From Arenicola marina (Eukaryota; Annelida; Polychaeta; Arenicolidae), in NCBI GenBank assembly GCA_964019135.1, contig OZ025258.1:31862186-31926185 (forward strand): a stretch of DNA of 64,000 bases. The letters run 5' to 3'. The notes under the pieces were generated by a model. That model had not been told where the DNA came from. It did no database searches and saw only the letters and a program-made list of their open reading frames with translations. A program made the position numbers and the translations under genes. Positions 10,521 to 20,500 of the stretch are shown here, one piece after another (position 1 is the first letter of the stretch; each line of letters starts with the position of its first letter).

Positions 10521-13500
10521 AGCCATTGAAGGCAATGGCACAGAAGTCATTAAAGAGAATGGCACTGCGGAGGCCATTAAAGGGAATGGCACTATGGAAG
10601 TCATTGAAGGGAATGTTACTACGGAAGTCATTGAAGGGAATGGTACTACGGAAGTCATTAAAGAGAATGGCACTGCGGAGGCCATTAAAGAGAATGGCAC
10701 TATGGAAGTCATTGAAGGGAATGGCACTACGGAAGTCATTGAAGGGAATGGCACTATGGAAGTCATTGAAGGGAATGGCACTACGGAAGTCATTGAAGGG
10801 AATGGCACTATGGAAGTCATTAGAATGGCACTATGGAAGTCATTAAAGGGAATGGCACTATGGAAGTCATTAGAATGGCACTATGCAAGTCATTGAAGGG
10901 AATGGCAATACGGAAGTCATTAAAGGGAATGGCACTATGGAAGTCATTAAAGGGAATGGCACTGCGGAAGTCATTGAAGGGAATGGCAATACGGAAGTCA
11001 TTGAAGGGAATGGCAATACGGAAGTCATTGAAGGGAATGGCACTATGGAAGTCATTGAAGGGAATGGCACTACGGAAGTCATTGAAGGGAATGACACTAC
11101 GGAAGTCATTGAAGGGAATGGCACTGCGGAAGTCATTGAAGGGAATGGCACTACGGAAGTCATTGAAGGGAATGGCACTATGGAAGTCATTAAAGGGAAT
11201 GACACTATGGAAGTCACTGAAGGGAATGGCACTATGGAAGTCATTGAAGGGAATGGCACTATGGAAGTCATTGAAGGGAATGACACTACGGAAGTCATTG
11301 AAGGGAATGGCATTGCGGAAGTCATTGAAGGGAATGGCACTGTGGAAGTCATTGAAGGGAATGGCACTGCGGAAGTCATTGAAGGGAATGACACTACGGA
11401 AGTCATTGAAGGGAATGGCACTATGGAAGTCATTGAAGGGAATGGCACTGTGGAAGTCATTGAAGGGAATGGCACTACGGAAGTCATTGAAGGGAATGGC
11501 ACTGCGGAAGTCATTGAAGGGAATGGCACTGCGGAAGTCATTAGAATGGCACTACGGAAGTCATTGAAGGGAATGGCACTACGGAAGTCATTGAAGGGAA
11601 TGGCACTGTGGAAGTCATTAAAGGGAATGGCACTACGGAAGTCATTGAAGGGAATGACACTACGGAAGTCATTGAAGGGAATGGCACTGTGGAAGTCATT
11701 AAAGGGAATGGCACTACGGAAGTCATTGAAGGGAATGACACTACGGAAGTCATTGAAGGGAATGGCACTGTGGAAGTCATTAAAGGGAATGGCACTACGG
11801 AAGTCATTGAAGGGAATGACACTACGGAAGTCATTGAAGGGAATGGCACTACGGAAGTCATTGAAGGGAATGGCACTATGGAAGTCATTGAAGGGAATGG
11901 CACTGCGGAAGTCATTGAAGGGAATGGCACTACGGAAGTCATTGAAGGGAATGACACTATGGAAGTCATTGAAGGGAATGACACTATGGAAGTCATTGAA
12001 GGGAATGACACTACGGAAGTCATTGAAGGGAATGGCACTGTGGAAGTCATTGAAGGGAATGGCACTGTGGAAGTCATTGAAGGGAATGGCACTGTGGAAG
12101 TCATTGAAGGGAATGGCACTACGGAAGTCATTGAAGGGAATGGCACTATGGAAGTCATTGAAGGGAATGGCACTGTGGAAGTCATTGAAGGGAATGGCAC
12201 TGTGGAAGTCATTGAAGGGAATGGCATTGTGGAAGTCATTGAAGGGAATGGCACTATGGAAGTCATTGAAGGGAATGGCACTGTGGAAGTCATTGAAGGG
12301 AATGGCACTGTGGAAGTCATTGAAGGGAATGGCACTGTGGAAGTCATTGAAGGGAATGGCATTGTGGAAGTCATTGAAGGGAATGGCACTATGGAAGTCA
12401 TTGAAGGGAATGGCACTGTGGAAGTCATTGAAGGGAATGGCACTACGGAAGTCATTGAAGGGAATGACACTATGGAAGTCATTGAAGGGAATGACACTAC
12501 GGAAGTCATTGAAGGGAATGGCACTATGGAAGTCATTGAAGGGAATGGCACTGTGGAAGTCATTGAAGGGAATGGCACTGTGGAAGTCATTGAAGGGAAT
12601 GGCACTGTGGAAGTCATTGAAGGGAATGGCACTGTGGAAGTCATTGAAGGGAATGACACTGCGGAAGTCATTGAAGGGAATGGCACTATGGAAGTCATTG
12701 AAGGGAATGGCACTGTGGAAGTCATTGAAGGGAATGGCACTGTGGAAGTCATTGAAGGGAATGGCACTGTGGAAGTCATTGAAGGGAATGGCACTGTGGA
12801 AGTCATTGAAGGGAATGGCACTGTGGAAGTCATTGAAGGGAATGACACTGCGGAAGTCATTGAAGGGAATGGCACTATGGAAGTCATTGAAGGGAATGGC
12901 ACTACGGAAGTCATTGAAGGGAATGGCACTATGGAAGTCATTGAAGGGCATGACACTGCGGAAGTCATTGAAGGGAATGGCACTATGGAAGTCATTGAAG
13001 GGAATGGCACTGTGGAAGTCATTGAAGGGAATGGCACTGTGGAAGTCATTGAAGGGAATGGCACTGTGGAAGTCATTGAAGGGAATGGCACTGTGGAAGT
13101 CATTGAAGGGAATGGCACTGTGGAAGTCATTGAAGGGAATGGCACTGTGGAAGTCATTGAAGGGAATGGCACTATGGAAGTCATTGAAGGGAATGGCACT
13201 GTGGAAGTCATTGAAGGGAATGGCACTGTGGAAGTCATTGAAGGGAATGGCACTGTGGAAGTCATTGAAGGGAATGGCACTGTGGAAGTCATTGAAGGGA
13301 ATGGCACTGTGGAAGTCATTGAAGGGAATGGCATTGCGGAAGTCATTGAAGGGAATGGCACTACGGAAGTCATTGAAGGGAATGGCACTACGGAAGTCAT
13401 TGAAGGGAATGACACTGCGGAAGTCATTGAAGGGAATGGCACTACGGAAGTCATTGAAGGGAATGACACTACGGAAGTCATTGAAGGGAATGGCACTATG

Positions 13501-15270
13501 GAAGTCATTGAAGGGAATGGCACTGTGGAAGTCATTGAAGGGAATGGCACTGTGGAAGTCATTGAAGGGAATGGCACTGTGGAAGTCATTGAAGGGAATG
13601 GCACTGTGGAAGTCATTGAAGGGAATGGCACTGTGGAAGTCATTGAAGGGAATGGCACTGTGGAAGTCATTGAAGGGAATGGCATTGCGGAAGTCATTAA
13701 AGGGAATGGCATTGCGGAAGCTATTGAAGGGAATGGCACTACGGAAGTCATTGAAGGGAATGGCAATGCGGAAGTCATTGAAGGGAATGGCACTACGGAA
13801 GTCATTGAAGGGAATGGCACTACGGAAGCTATTGAAGGGAATGGCACTGTGGAAGTCATTAAAGGGAATGGCACTGTGGAAGTCATTGAAGGGAATGGCA
13901 CTGCGGAAGTCATTGAAGGGAATGGCAATACGGAAGTCATTGAAGGGAATGGCACTATGGAAGTCATTAAAGGGAATGGCACTGCGGAAGTCATTGAAGG
14001 GAATGGCACTACGGAAGTCATTGAAGGGAATGGCACTACGGAAGTCATTGAAGGGAATGGCACTATGGAAGTCATTGAAGGGAATGACACTACGGAAGTC
14101 ATTAAAGGGAATGGCACTGTGGAAGTCATTGAAGGGAATGGCATTGCGGAAGTCATTGAAGGGAATGGCAATACGGAAGTCATTGAAGGGAATGGCACTA
14201 CGGAAGTCATTAAAGGGAATGGCACTGTGGAAGTCATTGAAGGGAATGGCATTGCGGAAGTCATTAAAGGGAATGGCATTGCGGAAGCTATTGAAGGGAA
14301 TGGCACTACGGAAGTCATTGAAGGGAATGGCAATACGGAAGTCATTGAAGGGAATGGCACTACGGAAGTCATTGAAGGGAATGACACTATGGAAGTCATT
14401 AAAGGGAATGGCAATACGGAAGTCATTGAAGGGAATGGCACTACGGAAGTCATTAAAGGGAATGGCACTGTGGAAGTCATTGAAGGGAATGGCAATACGG
14501 AAGTCATTGAAGGGAATGGCAATACGGAAGTCATTGAAGGGAATGGCACTACGGAAGTCATTAAAGGGAATGGCACTGTGGAAGTCATTGAAGGGAATGG
14601 CAATACGGAAGTCATTGAAGGGAATGGCACTACGGAAGCTATTGAATGGAATGGCACTACGGAAGTCATTGAAGGGAATGGCAATACGGAAGTCATTGAA
14701 GGGAATGGCACTACGGAAGCTATTGAATGGAATGGCACTACGGAAGTCATTGAAGAGAATGGCAATACGGAAGTCATTGAAGGGAATGGCAATACGGAAG
14801 TCATTGAAGGGAATGGCACTATGGAAGTCATTGAAGGGAATGACACTACGGAAGTCATTAAAGGGAATGGCACTGTGGAAGTCATTGAAGGGAATGGCAT
14901 TGCGGAAGTCATTAAAGGGAATGGCATTGCGGAAGCTATTGAAGGGAATGGCACTACGGAAGTCATTGAAGGGAATGGCAATACGGAAGTCATTGAAGGG
15001 AATGGCACTACGGAAGTCATTGAAGGGAATGGCACTACGGAAGCTATTGAAGGGAATGGCACTACGGAAGGCATTAAAGGAAATGGCACTACGGAAGTCA
15101 TTGAAGGGAATGGCACTACGGAAGTCATTGAAGGGAATGGCACTGCGGAAGTCATTGAAGGGAATGGCACTATGGAAGTCATTGAAGGGAATGGCACTAT
15201 GGAAGTCATTGAAGGGAATGGCACTACGGAAGCCATTGAAGGGAATGGCACTACGGACGCCATTGAAAGG
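10521..15270. repeat. 27-bp tandem array, right copy, about 176 copies
   Basis: The array covers 4.75 kb. The period is exactly nine codons, so frames are kept. Two plus and two minus frames stay open for more than 1,200 codons each, the longest being 1,483 codons on the minus strand. The translations are simple nine-residue repeats (TEVIEGNGT, KSLKGMALR, FHSAIPFND, SMTSVVPFP). Most variation is at two adjacent bases after GCACT, where AC, AT, GC and GT all occur. Other variants are GGC/GAC and GAA/AAA. Opposite frames being equally open argues against coding use. There is no splice or promoter support. Confidence 0.95.
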
Positions 15271-16499
15271 AAGGACTGGAGCGGTTCGGATTAACATTTG
15301 TGCAAACACATCGTAGCTCATACATACATTATTATTTTTAATATATTTTGGACAATTGTCCCAGAAACATTAGCTGCCTGTGTGAATGTTCACTCTGAAC
15401 AAAATAGGCATGTTGTCATATTTAAAATTGAAATTAGCAGCGATGCCCGAAGTTTGATGAAGTAATACACAGAAAAATCCATACTGCACGAGATGCACAT
15501 TACGTTGGCCAAAATATGTTTAAACAACATGCCCTGTTATTTATTGCGATCAATAAGTATGCTACAGCTCTATTCCACCAAATACACTAAGCACCTAAGT
15601 ACGTAACTTCCATTCGAAAAAGTTTAAAAGAAAAATATTGCTGTATGAGCAACTTTAATATTTAATAGTGCATCCTGTATATTAAATCTCCTTTCCGACA
15701 TATACCAGACAGTGGCCCGCGTTCGTCTGGCGGCCTCACCTGGTCTGCCATAGGACCATGGATCTACTGTGGTTATAACAGACATGTAAGCGAAGCGTAA
15801 GAATACATAAGCCTCCACCAACCCTACACTGACTTGATTCAATCAAACCCGGCAACGAGCGGCCAGCCATCAACATTGGACATGAGTCGGCAATAATTAT
15901 GGATTTATTACGGTTTAGCCGTACTAATGCCCCCGTGTTGCTGGGTCACGTCTGTTTACCGACAGTAAGGCAGAGACGCGCAGTTGTCTGCGGGGTGTTT
16001 TACAGCGGCCAGACGGACTGTTTAATTAAAGACTCGCTAATATTGAACGTGCGCACAGCTGTACTAAAGCGTCACCTGGAGGCGGTTGTCTCAGCTATAT
16101 AGCACGATCTGAACACACACGAAGGAGGTGAGTGGGCGGGGGGGGGGGGAGCGGTTATATGAATAATCACATTTTTACCGCATGACGAATATGTGAGCAA
16201 ATAGACATATATCATCATTCAACGAAAAGTAATACGCATCCCATTGCGAGCGAAATAAAGAATGTAAATTGAACAGCTTGCGTTTTTAAATAAAGGGACT
16301 TGCATTTGAGCTTCTATTTCATGAACTTTTGTTTGTATAGGTTTGGACTATGCAGCTCTATTCCACCAAATGGTTATTACCTATTGCTGTATTTACTAAA
16401 TGTTATAGATCTTTATATTCGTCATAACACTTCAGAAATACAGTATTATATGAAAAGCAAATGAAGTAAACAGTGATTTAAGGCCTTCGGCCCATATCG
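15271..16499. other. AT-rich sequence without a recognisable gene
   Basis: No exon or domain was recognised. A 19-base sequence, CAGCTCTATTCCACCAAAT, occurs at 15565-15583 and again at 16353-16371. It could be a target-site duplication around an inserted element or just a dispersed short repeat. A G run lies near 16138-16150. Confidence 0.5.
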
Positions 16500-17170
16500 C
16501 TTACAATAAATATGTGAACACGGTATGCGTCGTGTGTCCTATAATTGTCTTACACAATTTTACTTCTCTTTTCCTCAGACAAAAATATATAATTACTAAT
16601 ATCCCATAGAATGCTTACAAATTTACTATTTAGTAGTTTAGCAATGTCTCTCCCCGCAATAACATTACGGTCCAAATTATGTTTTAATATATATACTTTG
16701 TTTCGTAAATCCTCACATAATTTACATTTAAACAGAGAATGCTCCCCAGTTTTTATGTCCCCTGTGTTACACAATCTTCTTCTGGTATATTTAGCCAAAG
16801 TTCGGTTTCTATTCGTAGTCTATGGCTGCCACATCGACATCTTGCCATAGCTATTCGCTGTTTACAATTAGATATTTGGTTAAGATAAACCATAACATGT
16901 TCTCAATTGCTTAGATATTCTTAATACATGTGAGATATTAACATCGCCATGCCAATGTGGATCATAACAATCTTCAATTCTCTGCTTGAACATAAGCCAA
17001 AATAATAATAAATGTTAACCTGCCACTATTTACTCCTACACATGGCTGAAGTAAATAGATCTTAATACGCTTATAACACGGCCATGTATTCCTCTATTTA
17101 ACATCTGAACCTATAGCATTTGATGTGGTATGCGGTCGAAGGCCTTCGAAAAATCGATACACTTTGCATA
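16500..17170 (-). mobile_element. Decayed LINE (non-LTR) reverse transcriptase remnant
   Basis: On the minus strand, about 17112-17166 reads CIDFSKAFDRIPHQML, the reverse-transcriptase motif with the first catalytic aspartate (F-x-K-A-F-D). Further on, around 16800-16870, pieces such as RIAMARCRCGSHRLRIET appear, followed by RRRLCNTGDIKTGEHSLFKC and LCEDLR (open from 16798 to 16550). That resembles the C-terminal cysteine-containing tail of many LINE ORF2 proteins. In-frame stops and frame changes separate the parts. The stretch between them is far too short for a whole RT core, so the copy is internally deleted and dead. The exact LINE clade cannot be assigned. It sits about 180 bp upstream of the first coding exon of the TP53I13-like gene, in the opposite orientation. 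Confidence 0.75.
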
Positions 17171-17350
17171 CAAGGGCTCTTTGCTATATAGTTTACTCCA
17201 ATCCACGTCGTTCTAGCTTACAACGAACATTGCGTTTTATTGCCTGTTATTTACTATGGCGCGATGCAGTTTCGTCAGTCTATCAGAGGACAGGGAAGTT
17301 CATCAAATTTGAAACGTAATTCTCATCAATTGTTGAAGGTCAGTGTTGCC

Positions 17351-17530
17351 ATGGAGACGGTTAGCTGGCGATGCCTTCTGCTACTGATCAACCCGTGGTT
17401 ACTGACCACGCTGGCATGGACTGCCCAAGAGCCTGCACAGGACAACCAGCACGGTGGCCATGGAGACGAACATGACATACACGGCGGGGTTCCCATGGGG
17501 ATCCCCGATGACGGTTGTGACAATGGACAG
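17351..17530 (+). CDS. TP53I13: TP53I13-like coding exon 1 (signal peptide)
   Basis: This exon has 60 codons ending CDNGQ before the donor GTAACC. The start is chosen because the hydrophobic leader follows at once, with a likely signal peptidase site near TLAWTAQ. A longer open frame begins at 17240 but its extra residues are not leader-like. A His-rich stretch ([13 protein letters not shown]) follows the leader. Confidence 0.8.
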
Positions 17531-20500
17531 GTAACCATGGACACACTAACTAACATGCTAAAACTGTCGTCGTAACCTATATGTCATCATGTGTCTTCAT
17601 GTTACTTATGACAATTCACCCATTACGGTTCATAGCTCCCTTGAAACTTGAACTACAAGACGTATTAATATCAACGTAAAAGTATATTTTGATCGATTTC
17701 AACGTCTGACTTTATCAGTTCTGAGTGATCTGTAATACAAGCCACTTATTAGGTTATCAGGTGTTATAGTTATCAGTCTCCACTCTCTGACTTGGCAGTG
17801 GAACATACAACTGGACTGGGACACCAGCAGTGATGTGGAATTCCGTTGTCATGACGACCCCATTGAAGTGCCAGACAACCCCCGGTGGCCGATCGGCGAG
17901 TGTCTTAAGGCAGAACACATCCCCCAGGTAAGGAGTGAGCTGGGGGGGGGGGGGGGGGGTTGTGTCTTCAGGCAGAACACATCCCCCAGGTAAGGAGAGA
18001 GCTGGGGGCGGGGGGTAGTGCCTTCAGGCAGAACACATCCCCCAGGTAAGGAGAGAGCTGAGGGGGGGGGGAGGTAGTGTCTTCAGGCAGAACACTTCTC
18101 CAAGGTAAGGAGAGAGCTGGGGGGGGGGGGGGGGTAGTGTCTTCAGGCAGAACACATCCCCCAGGTAAGGAGAGAGCTGGGGGTGGGGGGTAGTGTCTTC
18201 AGGCAGAACACATCCCCCAGGTAAGGAGAGAGCTGAAGGGGGGGGGGGGTAGTGTCTTCAGGCAGAACACATCCCCCAGGTAAGGAGAGAGCTGGGCGGG
18301 GGGTGGGGGGGGGGGTAGTGTCTTCAGGCAGAACACATCCCCCAGGTAAGGAGAGAGCTGGGGGCGGGGGGTAGTGTCTTCAGGCAGAACACATCCCCCA
18401 GGTAAGGAGAGAGCTGAGGGGGGGGGGGGTAGTGTCTTCAGGCAGAACACATCCCCCAGGTAAGGAGAGAGCTGGGCGGGGGGTGGGGGGGTAGTGTCTT
18501 CAGGCAGAGCACATCCCCCAGGGAAGGTATGTGGGGAGAGCTGGGGTGGGAGGTAGTGCCTTTACGCAGAACACATCCCCCAGGTAGGGGGTGTGGGGAG
18601 AGGTGGGGGGGGGACACATCCCCAGGTAAGACGTTTCGGGAGAGGTGGGGGTGGGTGCAGTGCCTTCAAGCTACATCCCCAGGTAAGGGGTGTGGGGAGA
18701 GTTGGAGGGGACACATCCCCCCAGGTAAGGGGTGTGGGGAGAGGTAGGGGCGGGCATTCGTTTGATTCTGACATTTTGCATTCATACTTGTTTCCCACAG
18801 CCGCTTGTCTTTTTTACAAGTGTTCATTTTTGCAACAAACATGGTTGTCATATTTGTCCGGTTGTTAGACAATGACCACAGTCTTCAATGACATGCCCAA
18901 CATTACAATCCCAGTTATGACTGAACGTTTGTATTCATGCAATAATTGCTGTTTGAACTGATTTCATGTAATAGTTTGTCACGCTTTTGTTGGGTGGGGA
19001 GGGTCTGTATAGTCACCTACCTGGAGGGTACGGAGGGTCTGTATAGTCACCTACCTGGAGGGTACGGAGGGTCTGTATAGTCACCTACCTGGAAGGTACA
19101 GAGGGTCATCGAATAATCATCGAAACATGCGACTGACGCCATGACACAGACCATTCTGATCTTCCCAATCCCTTCGCAGAATGTTCAGCGTTGACGTGTC
19201 CTTGCTTGTGTTATTACTGCAACATGTTTGTCCGTGAACACTGGAGGCTCACTGACAGGCACCTACCACCCTGTGTCTCTAAGAGACTCCACTAGGTGGC
19301 AGCACTTCATTCATCAAGAATTGTGGGTGAGCGGTGGCTCCACCGCGTGAGTGACGTACGAGTTATTCGAATGTTTGATCAGTTTGCGGCTGGGCAAGCC
19401 AGGACCATCCTGAACCCCGCCTGGCTCAGCCGGAATAGCGTCCGACTGTTGGTCGGGTTGCGCCACCAAACCCCGATCCAGACCGATCCATGCTCCGACA
19501 CTAAGCCCCGCCCACGCTTGAGTCCTCTTTCCTTAATCGTGAATATGAAACTGTCAATCATAGCTGATGGTAGGTACAAGTGAGAAGCACTCATTGTCTC
19601 TGAAAGTCACAAGAAAGTGACATGCTGCTTTGTTTGTCCGACTTGTTTGTCCGACATAACGCACGTGGAAGAATTTTTTTTCACCACATGATTGGATAAA
19701 AGAAACAGTGACGTCAGTGTATGATTGAGAGCCTGGATGGGTCTATTTGGATGGATAGCAAGAACTATATCCTGCATCATGCCTTTAGAGTTATCCATGT
19801 TACTAATCGGAAGACCGACAGGCCGACCGATTCGCTTCTTTGCATTTGGTTGTCGTTGCATCTTTCACATGATGGTATAACGGATGGTCGTCTTGGACTT
19901 CTTTACTTGCAGCCTATACATGTGTGTCTTCAGTCGCCCATACAGTACGCTGACATCCCACCTAGAGGGTAGGTATAAGAACCAGACATCCCCACCCAGA
20001 AGGTGGGTCTAACGTGTCAGACATTCCCACCTAGAGGGTAGGTCTAACGTGGCAGACATCCCACCCAGAGGGTAGGTATAAGAACCAGACATTCCCACCC
20101 AGAAGGTGGGTCTAACGTGTCAGACATCCCACCTAGAGGGTAGGTATAAGAACCAGACATCCCCACCCAGAAGGTAGGTCTAACGTGTCAGACATTCCCA
20201 CCTGGAGGGTAGGTTTAACGTGTCAGACATTCCGACCTAGAGGGTAGGTCTAACGTGGCAGACATCCCAGCCAGAGGGTAGGTATAAGGACCAGACATTC
20301 CCACCAAGAAGGTGGGTCTAACGTGCCAGGCACCCCACATAGCGGGTAGGTATAAGAACCAGACATCCCCACCCAGAAGGTAGGTCTAACGTGTCAGACA
20401 TTCCCACCTGGAGGGTAGGTTTAACGTGTCAGACATTCCCACATAGCGGGTAGGCCTAACGTGCCAGACATCCCACCTAAAGGGTAGGTATAAGAACCAG

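Noticed and set aside
10870-15321. Open frames of 1,228-1,483 codons on both strands of the 27-bp array
   Set aside because: All follow from a 27-bp unit without stops. Opposite strands are equally open, and there are no introns, promoter or domain.
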